Source: Sphingomonas sp. LM7 (GTDB lineage Bacteria; Pseudomonadota; Alphaproteobacteria; Sphingomonadales; Sphingomonadaceae). From it: a stretch of 64,000 bases of DNA. The notes under the pieces were generated by a model, which worked only from the letters and a program-made list of their open reading frames with translations, was not told the origin of the DNA and searched no databases. Where the stretch lies: the NCBI RefSeq assembly GCF_002002925.1, contig NZ_CP019511.1, forward strand, positions 3,317,001 to 3,381,000. The letters run 5' to 3'. This document shows, one piece after another, positions 30,864 through 39,612 of this stretch. Positions within the stretch are counted from its first letter, which is position 1. The number at the start of each line of letters is the position of its first letter. The position numbers and the translations under genes are program-made.

Positions 30864-30868
30864 GAGGA

Positions 30869-32029
30869 TTAAGCCGCCTTGGCTTCGGCGTAGGCCCAGT
30901 CGAGCCACGGCCCGAGCGCTTCGATATCGGCGGTCTCGACGGTGGCGCCGCACCAGATTCGCAGCCCGGCGGGGGCGTCGCGATAGCCGGCGACGTCGTA
31001 CGCCGCGCCTTCCTTGTCGAGCAGCGAGGCGAACGTCTTGATGAACGCCTCATCGGCGCCCTCGACCGTCAGGCACACGCTGGTAGTCGAGCGGTTCGCT
31101 TCGTCCTGCGCCAGATTGCCGAGCCAGTCGCGCTCGGCCACGATCTTCTGCAGCGCGGCGGCATTCGCGTCGCTGCGCGCGATCAGCCCCTCGGCGCCGC
31201 CGACCGACTTGCCCCATTCGAGCGCGAAGATCGCATCCTCGACGGCGAGCATCGACGGGGTGTTGATCGTCTCGCCCTTGAACACGCCCTCCGCGAGCTT
31301 GCCCTTGGAGACGAGGCGGAAGACCTTGGGAAGCGGCCATGCGGGCGTGTAATTCTCGAGCCGCTCGACTGCGCGGGGCCCGAGGATCAGCACGCCATGG
31401 CCGCCTTCGCCGCCCAGCACCTTCTGCCACGAGAAGGTCGCGACATCGATCTTGTCCCACGGCAGGTCGTAGGCGAACACGGCCGAGGTTGCGTCCGCGA
31501 AGCTCAGACCTTCGCGATCGTCGGGGATCCAGTCGCCGTGCGGCACGCGCACGCCCGAAGTTGTCCCGTTCCAGGTGAACAGCACGTCGTTCGACCAGTC
31601 GACCTGGGTCAGATCGGGAAGCTGGCCGTAATCGGCGCGGAGCACCGTCGGATCGAGCTTCAATTGCTTGACCGCATCGGTGACCCAACCCTCACCGAAG
31701 CTCTCCCATGCCAGCGTCGTCACCGGCTTGGCGCCGAGCATCGTCCACATCGCCATCTCGAAGGCGCCCGTGTCGGAGCCCGGAACAATGCCGATGCGAT
31801 GCGTGTCGGGCAGGTTGAGCAGCTCGCGCATCAGGTCGATCGCGTATTGCAGGCGGGTCTTGCCGATCTTCGAGCGATGCGAGCGGCCGAGCGATTCGCT
31901 GGCGAGCTTCGACGCATCCCAGCCCGGAGGCTTGGCGCAGGGACCGGAGGAGAAATAGGGGCGCGCCGGCTTGGTAGCGGGCTTGGCAGTGGACGCAGTT
32001 GTGGCGTCGGGTACGGCAGAATCACTCAT
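30869..32029 (-). CDS. serC: Phosphoserine aminotransferase SerC
   Basis: A 386-residue PLP enzyme that makes phosphoserine from phosphohydroxypyruvate and glutamate. The lysine lies in ATFSWQKVLGGEGGHG, and the family segments FSSGPCAKPPGW, GSDTGAFEMAMWTMLG and NTPSMLAVEDAI are present; these fit the alphaproteobacterial/Methanosarcina type. A Ser/Thr/Ala/Lys-rich tail of about 20 residues precedes the domain. The ATG at 32029 follows a hairpin whose loop holds AAGG. It is upstream of serA on the same strand. Confidence 0.96.
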   Translation of the reverse strand: MSDSAVPDATTASTAKPATKPARPYFSSGPCAKPPGWDASKLASESLGRSHRSKIGKTRLQYAIDLMRELLNLPDTHRIGIVPGSDTGAFEMAMWTMLGAKPVTTLAWESFGEGWVTDAVKQLKLDPTVLRADYGQLPDLTQVDWSNDVLFTWNGTTSGVRVPHGDWIPDDREGLSFADATSAVFAYDLPWDKIDVATFSWQKVLGGEGGHGVLILGPRAVERLENYTPAWPLPKVFRLVSKGKLAEGVFKGETINTPSMLAVEDAIFALEWGKSVGGAEGLIARSDANAAALQKIVAERDWLGNLAQDEANRSTTSVCLTVEGADEAFIKTFASLLDKEGAAYDVAGYRDAPAGLRIWCGATVETADIEALGPWLDWAYAEAKAA

Positions 32030-32032
32030 GTA

Positions 32033-32050
32033 CTCTCTCCTTGCAGAGAG
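32033..32050 (-). promoter_or_regulatory. Hairpin around the serC ribosome binding site
   Basis: On the minus strand CTCTCT-GCAAGG-AGAGAG forms a six-base stem with GCAAGG in the loop, four bases before the serC start. The ribosome site AAGGAGAG is therefore partly in loop and partly in stem. It could gate translation. serC leader RNAs are known in other alphaproteobacteria, but I cannot match this one by eye. Confidence 0.35.
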
Positions 32051-32176
32051 CTCGCGCGGCGTTGGGACCGCGTGGCCCGCCGACGGCCCTAGCGGCGAAG
32101 TGCACGAAGTCAACCCGGGGAGGATCGCGGGGGCGGCTTAACCATTGCGCAAAGCCCGCGGGGCTAAAGCCGGACA

Positions 32177-33193
32177 ATGACCGGCGCGCTACAGAACGGA
32201 ATGGAGCGCGTGGCGGCGAGCATGTGGACGCAGTTTGGCGGCACCTTTCTCTCGCTCGGATCGACCTTTTCGATCGCCGCGCTCGCCTGCTCGCTGGCGC
32301 TTTTCGTCATCCTGGCGGTGCCGCGCGGACGCCGCAGGCCGCTGCGATTCGCGGTGCTGCGGCGCGTGCTGCTTCCCCGTCGATTGCTGGGCACGGCTTC
32401 GGGCCGCGCGGACATCGCCTATTTCGTGCTCGGATTGCTCTTTGCCGGCCTGCTGATCGGATGGGCGATCTTCTCCGCCGATCAGGTCCGGCGGCTGATC
32501 GGCGCGTGGATCGGCACGCCGCCGGCGCCGTGGCTCCCCGGATGGGCCAGCGCGGCGATCGTCACGCCGATCCTCTTCCTCGCCTATGAGTTCGCATATT
32601 GGTTCGATCACTGGCTGATGCACCGGGTGCCGCTGTTCTGGCATTTCCACAAGGTCCACCACCAGGCGGAGAGCCTGTCGCTGTTCACCAACGGCCGCGT
32701 CCATCCGGTCGAGACGATCGGTTTCTACAACATCGTCGCAATCGTGCTGGGCGTCACCGGGGCGCTGCTCGAGCAGGTGCTGGGGAGCGCGGCGCCGCTG
32801 ACGCTGGGCGGCGGCAACCTGCTGGTGATGGTCGCAGCAGTCGCAGTGACGCATCTCCAGCACTCGCATTTGTGGCTTAGCTTCGGGCCGTTCTGGGGCC
32901 GGGTGCTGCTCGGTCCGGCGCATCACCAGATCCATCATTCGGCCGACCCGCGCCATTTCAACACCAATATGGGCAGCACGCTGGCGCTGTTCGACCGGCT
33001 GTTCGGCACCTTCTACATGCCGCGGCCCGAACGCGAGCGGCTGCGCTTCGGAGTCGAGGACGGCGAGCGTGATCCGCACGGGCTTCGCGCGGCGCTCGTC
33101 GAGCCGTTCATCGCGGGGGCGCGGAGCCTTGCGCCGACGCTCCAGCCGCCGGCCAACTGGCAAGCAGCCCCCGATCCGTCATCCAGTCGGTGA
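32177..33193 (+). CDS. Sterol desaturase/fatty acid hydroxylase family membrane protein
   Basis: A 338-residue membrane di-iron enzyme with several hydrophobic segments. The histidine boxes of the family are present: HWLMH, HKVHH and HHQIHH, plus further His in VTHLQHSHLW. Family members hydroxylate or desaturate lipids, sterols or carotenoids; the substrate is not predictable here. It lies alone on the plus strand and its last 86 bases overlap the 3' end of the convergent hydrolase gene. Confidence 0.88.
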   Translation: MTGALQNGMERVAASMWTQFGGTFLSLGSTFSIAALACSLALFVILAVPRGRRRPLRFAVLRRVLLPRRLLGTASGRADIAYFVLGLLFAGLLIGWAIFSADQVRRLIGAWIGTPPAPWLPGWASAAIVTPILFLAYEFAYWFDHWLMHRVPLFWHFHKVHHQAESLSLFTNGRVHPVETIGFYNIVAIVLGVTGALLEQVLGSAAPLTLGGGNLLVMVAAVAVTHLQHSHLWLSFGPFWGRVLLGPAHHQIHHSADPRHFNTNMGSTLALFDRLFGTFYMPRPERERLRFGVEDGERDPHGLRAALVEPFIAGARSLAPTLQPPANWQAAPDPSSSR

Positions 33194-34016
33194 TCCGCGC
33201 CGGCCAGTTGCGCAGGCTCACCAGCGGCGTGGTCTCGCCCATGTTGAACGCGTGCCCGCCGGCCGCATACATGTGCAGCTCCGATGAGGCCCCCGCGGCG
33301 CGATAGGCATTGAGCAAGTCGATGATCGGTTGCGAGCAGCACTGATCGTCATTGGTGGCGACCATCAGCAGCGGCGGCGAGTCCCGCGTGATCTTCTCCT
33401 CGGCATGCAGCGGGCCGGGGAACACGAGCACGCCGAAATCGGGGCGGGCCGAGAGCCGGTCGATCGCATCGCCCTTGCCGGGAGCGGCGACCGGCGGGCT
33501 GAGCAGCGTCACGCGCGCCAGTTCGCCGCCGGCAGAGAAACCGACCACGCCGATCCTGTGCGGATCGAGCTTCCAGTCGCCGGCACGGCTGCGGATCGTG
33601 CGGATCGCGCGTTCGGCATCCTGGCGGGCATTTTCGAACTTGTAGGGTGAATCCTTGCCGCGGAAGAGCCGGTAGCGCAGCACGAATGCCGCGATGCCGC
33701 GCTCGTTGAACCAACGCGCGGCGTCATTGCCCTCGCTGTTGATGACGAGGAATTCGTGCGCGCCGCCCGGCATCAGCAGCACCGCGGCGCCGGTCTCGCG
33801 GCCGGGACGGGCAGGGAAATAGGTGATGCTGGGGTCGTTGACCGGCTTGAGCCAATAGGATTCGGCATGTTCGGGGATGGCCTTGCGCGATTCGAAGCCC
33901 GGCGCGCCGTCTGCCCAGAGTGCGATGCGCTGCGGCGTCGCGGGAGGATCCTGGGCCCGTGCCGGCGAGGCGAGCAGGGCAAGCACGCCGGCGAACAGGG
34001 CGAGCAGCTTGGTCAT
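33108..34016 (-). CDS. Exported alpha/beta hydrolase (acetyl-esterase-like)
   Basis: A 302-residue protein with a signal peptide (MTKLLALFAGVLALLASPARAQ) and an alpha/beta-hydrolase core: LMPGGAHEFL (oxyanion region), nucleophile GFSAGGELA, Asp near LLMVATNDDQCC and His in YAAGGHAF. It resembles BD-FAE/xylan-acetyl-esterase-like enzymes, but the substrate is uncertain. The start follows GGAGAGG. Its C-terminal end overlaps the sterol-desaturase-like gene on the opposite strand by 86 bp. Confidence 0.85.
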   Translation of the reverse strand: MTKLLALFAGVLALLASPARAQDPPATPQRIALWADGAPGFESRKAIPEHAESYWLKPVNDPSITYFPARPGRETGAAVLLMPGGAHEFLVINSEGNDAARWFNERGIAAFVLRYRLFRGKDSPYKFENARQDAERAIRTIRSRAGDWKLDPHRIGVVGFSAGGELARVTLLSPPVAAPGKGDAIDRLSARPDFGVLVFPGPLHAEEKITRDSPPLLMVATNDDQCCSQPIIDLLNAYRAAGASSELHMYAAGGHAFNMGETTPLVSLRNWPARITDWMTDRGLLASWPAAGASAQGSAPPR

Positions 34017-34145
34017 GGGCCTCTCCTTGGTGCCGGCTTTCGCGGCTGCCGGGCTATGGTAGCGGTAACAGTCGGGGAGTCAAACCGGGGCTGTCGTGCG
34101 TTGGGTAGAGCGGACTGTACCGTCCGGCCATGTTATGGAGCGACG

Positions 34146-34811
34146 ATGCGTTTGGCTGCCCTGTCCATCGTGCTGCTCCTCGCCAGCTGTGTCGGCGGCG
34201 ACCGCAACGACCGCCCTGCGCCGATTCGCGAGCGCCGCACCGGTCCGGTGACGGTCACCGATCCGACGCCGCGCGAGACGCAGCAATGCTTCAGCGACTT
34301 GTCACGCGAATCGGTGCGCTTCTCGCCGCTGCCCGATCGCGACTTCGGCGGCGGCTGCGTCGTCACCGGCGCCGTGCAATTGCTCGACATCGGCGTGCCG
34401 GTGACCAACCTCAAGTCGATGCGCTGTCCGCTGGCACGGACGTTCATCGCATGGGTGCGCTTCGCAGTCGCGCCGGCGGCGAAGCAGATGCTCGGCAGCG
34501 AAGTGGTCCGGGTCGAAAGCTTCGGCACCTATTCGTGCCGGGCGATCATCGGCAGTCCCACCTCGGGCAACCGCATCTCCCAGCATGGCCTGGGCAACGC
34601 CGTCGATATCGGCGGGTTCGTGCTTGCCGACGGGCGCAGGATCCGCGTCGAGACCGGCTGGAAGTCGGAGGATCCGGCGGTGCGCGAATTCTTCCGGACG
34701 ATCCACAAATCGGCGTGCAAGCGGTTCCGGACCACGCTGGGGCCGGACTATAATGCTGCGCACTATAACCACTTGCACCTCGACATGGGCCGCGGGCCGT
34801 TCTGCGCCTAG
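34146..34811 (+). CDS. Extensin-like domain lipoprotein
   Basis: A 221-residue protein with lipoprotein signal MRLAALSIVLLLASC, a linker, and the extensin-like domain: MRCPLARTFIAWVR, SYSC-like GTYSCRAIIGS, SQHGLGNAVDIGGFVL, and AHYNHLHLDMGRGPFC. The HGxGxAxD and HxNHLHLD motifs recall metal-binding DD-peptidase (M15/VanY) folds, so a cell-wall role is likely. The ATG at 34146 was chosen because it begins the lipoprotein signal. Confidence 0.88.
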   Translation: MRLAALSIVLLLASCVGGDRNDRPAPIRERRTGPVTVTDPTPRETQQCFSDLSRESVRFSPLPDRDFGGGCVVTGAVQLLDIGVPVTNLKSMRCPLARTFIAWVRFAVAPAAKQMLGSEVVRVESFGTYSCRAIIGSPTSGNRISQHGLGNAVDIGGFVLADGRRIRVETGWKSEDPAVREFFRTIHKSACKRFRTTLGPDYNAAHYNHLHLDMGRGPFCA

Positions 34812-34858
34812 GCGCCGGACCCTAGGCAAGCCCGCGCGATCGGCCTAAGCCGAACCAA

Positions 34859-35734
34859 ATGAGCAACGATACACGCGTCCCGAGCCGCGTCTTCCGCCCC
34901 GCGCAGGAAGAAGCCGAAAACGCCAACACCAACAGCGGCACGCCCCAGACCGAGCATCCGGCCTACCGCCTCGCCTTCCAGGACATGGATTTCCTGCTGC
35001 GCGAGGATCTCCGGCCGGTCCGCTTCCAGCTCGAGCTGCTCAAGCCACAGCTGATCCTCGACGAAGCCAATATCGCCTCGACCTTCGTCGTCTATGGCTC
35101 GGCGCGCATCCCGGAGCCCGAAAAGGCGCGGGCGCTGCTCGAACTCGCCGACACGCCCGAGCAGAAGAAGATCGCCGAGCGGCTGATCGCCAAGTCGCAT
35201 TATTACGATGTCGCGCGCGAGCTGGCGCAGACCGTCAGCAATTTCCCGCTCGACGAAGCGGGCAAGCGTCATTTCGTGGTGTGCTCGGGCGGCGGTCCGT
35301 CGATCATGGAAGCGGCGAACCGCGGCGCGCGCGATGTCGGCGCCGACACGGTCGCGCTCAACATCGTGTTGCCGCATGAGCAGGCGCCCAATCCCTATGT
35401 GACGCCGTCGCTGTCGATGCAGTTCCACTATTTCGCGCTGCGCAAGATGCACTTCCTGCTCCATGCGCGCGCGGTCGCGGTGTTCCCGGGCGGGTTCGGC
35501 ACGTTCGACGAGAGCTTCGAGCTGCTGACGCTGATCCAGACCGGCAAGATCGATCCGATCCCGGTGCTGTTCTACGGCAAGGAATTCTGGCAGCGCGTCG
35601 TCAATTTCGAGGCGCTGTGCGAGGAAGGCGTGATCGGCCCGCGCGACCTCAGCCTTTTCCACTTCGTCGAGACCGCGGAGGAAGGCTGGCAGATCGTCCA
35701 GGACTTCTGGCGCGACAAGCAGGCCAGGGGCTGA
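34859..35734 (+). CDS. LOG family (Rossmann-fold) protein
   Basis: A 291-residue protein of the LOG/TIGR00730 type. The nucleotide-binding residues are in VVYGSARIPEP, CSGGGPSIMEAANRGA and FPGGFGTFDESFELLTLIQTGK (PGGxGTxxE). LOG proteins cleave the ribose phosphate bond of adenosine monophosphate or cytokinin nucleotides; the longer bacterial members like this one are mostly uncharacterised. The start has a weak ribosome site. A strong terminator follows. Confidence 0.88.
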   Translation: MSNDTRVPSRVFRPAQEEAENANTNSGTPQTEHPAYRLAFQDMDFLLREDLRPVRFQLELLKPQLILDEANIASTFVVYGSARIPEPEKARALLELADTPEQKKIAERLIAKSHYYDVARELAQTVSNFPLDEAGKRHFVVCSGGGPSIMEAANRGARDVGADTVALNIVLPHEQAPNPYVTPSLSMQFHYFALRKMHFLLHARAVAVFPGGFGTFDESFELLTLIQTGKIDPIPVLFYGKEFWQRVVNFEALCEEGVIGPRDLSLFHFVETAEEGWQIVQDFWRDKQARG

Positions 35735-35751
35735 GCCCAGCCGTCCCCAAA

Positions 35752-35783
35752 AAAAAAGGCCGCCCCGAAAGGCGGCCTTTTTT
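35752..35783 (+). terminator. Bidirectional terminator
   Basis: AAAAAGGCCGCC pairs with GGCGGCCTTTTTT (13-bp stem, short loop), 17 bases after the LOG gene and 17 bases from the stop of the convergent cytochrome gene. T-runs occur on both strands. Confidence 0.9.
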
Positions 35784-35800
35784 CTGTCCGGAGAAAAGCC

Positions 35801-36475
35801 TTAGTGGCCCTTCTTTTCGGCCTGGATCGCTGCCTGCGGGTCCTTGGCCGGAGTGCCTTCCGCCGGCGTGGCCTCGTTCGAGATATTGGCCGGATCGGCG
35901 ACGTTCGCTTCGGCGGCGGCGTTGTCCGCTGCCGGCTCTTCGCCTGCGGCAGGCGCCGCCGGGAAGGGCAGGTTCGAACCCTGCGAATTGAGATAGGCGA
36001 TCACGTTCGCGCGGTCCTGCGGGTTCGCGATGCCCGCGAAGGTCATCTTGGTGCCCGGCGCGTACTTACGCGGGCTGGTCAGCCAAGCATCCAGCGCGTC
36101 GAAGGTCCAGGTGCCCGGAACGCCCTTGAGCGCGTCCGAATAGGCGAAGCCCGGGACATGGCCATGCGCCTTGCCGACCGAGGCATAGAGGTTCGGGCCG
36201 ATGCCCGATGCGCCGCCCTGGTTGATCGTGTGGCAGGCAGTGCACTGCTTGAACACGTCGGCGCCCTTGGCGACATCGGCAGCGGCGAGACGCACTGCGA
36301 TCGGCGCGACGGCGACGGCGCCGCCTTCGCCGGCGTCCTCGACGCCTTCGATTGCATAGCCCATCTTTTCAGGGCGTTCGGAGTGGAACACGATTCCGCT
36401 CACGATCGAAAGGCCGAGTGCGGCAATGCCGCCCGCCAATGCCCAGCCCGCAATCGTATTGAACCGATCGTCCAT
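35801..36475 (-). CDS. Membrane-anchored cytochrome c
   Basis: A 224-residue cytochrome c552/CycM-like protein. One hydrophobic anchor spans about residues 9-30 (TIAGWALAGGIAALGLSIVSGIV). The haem motif CTACH lies at about residues 80-84, with the distal Met in APGTKMTFAGI. It carries electrons in respiration at the periplasmic face. The C-terminal tail (about 175-224) is low complexity, rich in Ala, Glu, Pro and Asn. The ATG at 36475 is preferred to a GTG one codon upstream because AGGGG is at better spacing. It is divergent from pheA. Confidence 0.93.
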   Translation of the reverse strand: MDDRFNTIAGWALAGGIAALGLSIVSGIVFHSERPEKMGYAIEGVEDAGEGGAVAVAPIAVRLAAADVAKGADVFKQCTACHTINQGGASGIGPNLYASVGKAHGHVPGFAYSDALKGVPGTWTFDALDAWLTSPRKYAPGTKMTFAGIANPQDRANVIAYLNSQGSNLPFPAAPAAGEEPAADNAAAEANVADPANISNEATPAEGTPAKDPQAAIQAEKKGH

Positions 36476-36575
36476 CACACGCCCCTAAAGGAAAGTCGTT
36501 TGCCCTTTAGGCTGCGGTTTTTGCTATCGCAAGCCGGGGTTGCCGCGAGAAACGCGCCCCGCTAGCGCGCGTGCC

Positions 36576-37466
36576 ATGGAGAATTTCGCAGCGCCTGCGC
36601 GGCCGATCGTCGCGGACATGATCGCAAGGGCCTCGGCCGAGCCGGGGCGCACCGTTGCGTTCCAGGGCGCGCCGGGTGCCAATTCGCACATCGCGGTGCG
36701 CGAAGCCTTTCCTGAGGGGCTCGCCTTGCCGTGCTTCTCGTTCGAGGATGCGATCGATGCGGTTAAGGAAGGCCGCGCCGACCGCGCGATGATCCCGATC
36801 GAGAATTCGCTCCACGGCCGCGTCGCCGACATCCATTTCCTGCTGCCCGAATCGGGGTTGGCGATCACCGGCGAGCATTTCCTGCCGATCCGCTACGGGC
36901 TGATGGGTACGGGATCGCTCGATCAGGTGCGCCAGGCGATGAGCCATCCCCAGGCGCTCGGCCAGTGCCGCCACTGGCTCAAGGCGCGCGGGATCACGCC
37001 GGTCGCCTATCCCGACACGGCAGGTGCGGCGGCAGTGGTCGCCGAGATGGCGGATACCGCGATCGCCGCGCTCGCCCCGCCGGGCGCCGCCGAACTCTAC
37101 GGGCTCGAACTGCTCGAGACAGACCTCGCCGATGCCGAGCACAACATGACGCGCTTCGTCGTCCTTGCGCGGGACATTCTGGCCTTGCCGGTGGAAGGTC
37201 CGGTGATGACGACCTTCATCTTCGAAGTGAGGAATGTCTCTGCCGCCCTCTACAAAGCACTCGGCGGCTTCGCCACCAACGGCGTGAACATGACCAAGCT
37301 CGAAAGCTATCAGCGCGGCGGCAGCTTCGCGGCGACCGAATTCTATGCCGATATCGTCGGCGGCCCCGGCGACCCGGCGATCGACCGAGCGCTGGAGGAA
37401 TTGAAGTTCCACTCGAAATGGATGCGGGTGCTCGGCACCTATCCGCAGGCGCGCGTGCGGCCCTAG
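36576..37466 (+). CDS. pheA: Prephenate dehydratase
   Basis: A 296-residue monofunctional enzyme converting prephenate to phenylpyruvate. The catalytic domain begins RTVAFQGAPGANSH and has SFEDAIDAVKEGRADRAMIPIENS; an ACT domain follows (TTFIFEVRNVSAALYKALGGFATNGVNMTKLESYQ) for phenylalanine feedback. No fused chorismate mutase is present; a separate one is at 54142-54426. Its TAG stop overlaps the TAG of convergent nudC at a CTAG palindrome. Confidence 0.94.
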   Translation: MENFAAPARPIVADMIARASAEPGRTVAFQGAPGANSHIAVREAFPEGLALPCFSFEDAIDAVKEGRADRAMIPIENSLHGRVADIHFLLPESGLAITGEHFLPIRYGLMGTGSLDQVRQAMSHPQALGQCRHWLKARGITPVAYPDTAGAAAVVAEMADTAIAALAPPGAAELYGLELLETDLADAEHNMTRFVVLARDILALPVEGPVMTTFIFEVRNVSAALYKALGGFATNGVNMTKLESYQRGGSFAATEFYADIVGGPGDPAIDRALEELKFHSKWMRVLGTYPQARVRP

Positions 37467-38332
37467 GCCCCTTCGACCCAGGCCGTCAGCAGCGTGTGTG
37501 CGATCGCATAGGGCGGGGCGGCGCCGAACGGGGCGGCGGGATCGCGCGCCAGTGCGAGCCTAACCTCGTCGCGAGTGAACCAGCGGGCGTCCTCCAGTTC
37601 GTGCACGTCGATCGTGATCGCTTCGTCCTCGGCTTCGCCAATGCAGGCGATCATCAGCGACGAAGGAAACGGCCAGGGCTGGCTGGCGACATAGCGCACT
37701 GCACCGACGCGTACGCCGGCTTCCTCCAGCGTTTCGCGGCGCACCGCCTCCTCGATCGATTCGCCGACTTCGAGGAACCCGGCGAGCGCGGAATAGCGTC
37801 CCGCCGGCCAGGGCGGCTGGCGGCCGAGCAGGACCTTGTCGCCCAGCTCGGCGAGCATGATCACCACCGGATCGACTCGCGGGAAGTGCTCGGCGCGGCA
37901 ATTGGGGCACGCGCGTCCCCAGCCGGCGCGGAAGGTGAGGGTCGGCGTGGCGCAGACCGCGCAATAGCCGTGGCGACCATGCCAATCGACCAGGCTGCGC
38001 GCGGCGGCATAGAGCGCGGCATCCTGGGCATGGAAGCGATCGAGCATCGCGAACAGGGCCGGCGAGCGCGCGCCGGGAAAGGGCCGGCCATGCGGCGGTG
38101 CGGCGGCGAACAGGGGAACGCCCTGATCGAAGCCGAGGAACAGCCGCTCGCCCGGCGCCGCGTCGAGCGATGTCCAGACGAGGCGATCGGCTGCGTCGAG
38201 CTCGGGATCGAGCCCGTGCATCACCAGCAGCCGCGCGCGCGGATCAGCTTCGGCCGCTGCCAGCAATTCGGGTTCGTGGCGGACGCGGTCGGCACGATCG
38301 AGCGTGCCGCCGGTAAAGCCAGGCGCTCTCAC
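37463..38332 (-). CDS. nudC: NAD+ diphosphatase NudC (mRNA NAD-decapping type)
   Basis: A 289-residue Nudix hydrolase. Zinc pairs YCAVC and ACPNC precede the Nudix box GFLEVGESIEEAVRRETLEEAGV, and the NADH-specific motif SQPWPFPSSLM follows. It cleaves NAD(H) or NAD caps on RNA. The start is a GTG overlapping the stop of the upstream serine hydrolase gene (GTGA), so the two are translationally coupled. Confidence 0.93.
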   Translation of the reverse strand: MRAPGFTGGTLDRADRVRHEPELLAAAEADPRARLLVMHGLDPELDAADRLVWTSLDAAPGERLFLGFDQGVPLFAAAPPHGRPFPGARSPALFAMLDRFHAQDAALYAAARSLVDWHGRHGYCAVCATPTLTFRAGWGRACPNCRAEHFPRVDPVVIMLAELGDKVLLGRQPPWPAGRYSALAGFLEVGESIEEAVRRETLEEAGVRVGAVRYVASQPWPFPSSLMIACIGEAEDEAITIDVHELEDARWFTRDEVRLALARDPAAPFGAAPPYAIAHTLLTAWVEGA

Positions 38333-39612
38333 CGCGCGAGATCGGCGTAGATCGCCTGCGATGCCTCGCGCTTGAATCCCTGTTCAGCGAACGAGTTGAT
38401 CATCACCGTCGCGCGCAGCTTGCGTACCGGATCGACCCAGCCGATCGATCCTGCCGCCCCGGCCCAGCCGAACGTGCCCTTGCTCGGGCCGCCGGCCTTG
38501 TCGGCGAGGTAGACAGAGCCGCCTGCGCCGAAGCCCATCGGTGCGCCGCTGTCTGCGGTCATGTGCGCCAGCGTGCTGCGATCTACGCTGGGCGGCAGCA
38601 GGTCGGACATCGCCAGCTTCACCGTTTCGGGCTTTAGGATGCGGGCGCCGTCGAGTTCGCCGCCATTGGCCAGCATATGGAGGAACCGGTCATAGTCGCG
38701 CGCCGACATGACCAATCCAGCGCCGCCATAGGGAAAGCTGGGCGGCTGGAGCCAGACCGAGGTCGCGCCCGGATCGGCGGCGAGCTTGGGCGCCATGTAA
38801 TTGGTGGCGAGGAGGCGCGCCTTGTCCTGCGGCACTGTCCACCAGCTCGCCTGCATGCGGAGCGGCGCGAAGATGCGGGTGTTGACGAACTGGTCGAACG
38901 GCATGCCGCCGGCAACTTCGATAACCCGGCCGAGCACGTCGAGCCCGATCGAATAGCTCCATTTGGCCCCCGGATCGGCGATCAGCGGCAGGCCCGCGAC
39001 GCGATTGGCGAATTCTTCCAGGCTGGCAGGGCGTGCGGCGCGCATGCCGGGCTCCATCAGCGCATTGACCTGCGCCGGGTTGATGCCGAGGCGGGTATAT
39101 TCGTCGAGCAAAGGCCCCTTGGTGACAATGGTGTAGCCGAGGCCCGCAGTGTGGGTGAGCAGGTTGCGCACGGTGATGGCGCGCGCGGCGGGTCGGCTGG
39201 TCAGATCCTTGGCAGGATCGACCAGCACCTTCATGTCCTTGAATGCCGGGATGAAGTCGCTGATCGGCTGGTCGAGCTTGAGCTTGCCCTCCTCGACCAG
39301 GATCATCGCGGCGATGCCGGTGATCGGCTTGGTCATCGAATAGACGCGCCACAGGCTGTCGGCAGACGCCGCCGGGGCAGTGGCCTCGTCGGCGATGCGG
39401 CCCTGAGCGACGGTCTGCGGCAGCGCGTTGCCGATGCCGGTGACGATGACGACGCCGGGCACCTTGGCTTCGGCGACGACGCGCCGGGCCAGTTCGGTGG
39501 TCGCGGCCTGTGCGCGCGTGCTCGCCGAAGGAAGCGGGACGCTGGCTTGCGGCCAGGCGGGGCTGGCCAGCGCCAGCAGTGCAACCGATCCAAATAACCG
39601 CCAGCTACGCAT
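38329..39612 (-). CDS. Exported serine hydrolase (beta-lactamase/esterase class C-like)
   Basis: A 427-residue protein with a signal peptide (MRSWRLFGSVALLALASPAWPQ) and a penicillin-binding/class C fold: catalytic SMTK (SxxK) in RVYSMTKPI, YSI in KWSYSIGLDVL as the Y-x-N equivalent, and a late GWAGAAG as the KTG-equivalent region. The KTG replacement by GAAG points to an esterase or peptidase rather than an antibiotic beta-lactamase. Its start overlaps the mutY stop (8 bp) and its stop overlaps the nudC start (4 bp). Confidence 0.88.
   Translation of the reverse strand: MRSWRLFGSVALLALASPAWPQASVPLPSASTRAQAATTELARRVVAEAKVPGVVIVTGIGNALPQTVAQGRIADEATAPAASADSLWRVYSMTKPITGIAAMILVEEGKLKLDQPISDFIPAFKDMKVLVDPAKDLTSRPAARAITVRNLLTHTAGLGYTIVTKGPLLDEYTRLGINPAQVNALMEPGMRAARPASLEEFANRVAGLPLIADPGAKWSYSIGLDVLGRVIEVAGGMPFDQFVNTRIFAPLRMQASWWTVPQDKARLLATNYMAPKLAADPGATSVWLQPPSFPYGGAGLVMSARDYDRFLHMLANGGELDGARILKPETVKLAMSDLLPPSVDRSTLAHMTADSGAPMGFGAGGSVYLADKAGGPSKGTFGWAGAAGSIGWVDPVRKLRATVMINSFAEQGFKREASQAIYADLAR

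Noticed and set aside
38329..39612. Antibiotic-degrading beta-lactamase
   Set aside because: It has SxxK but not the KTG triad element; more likely an esterase or peptidase.
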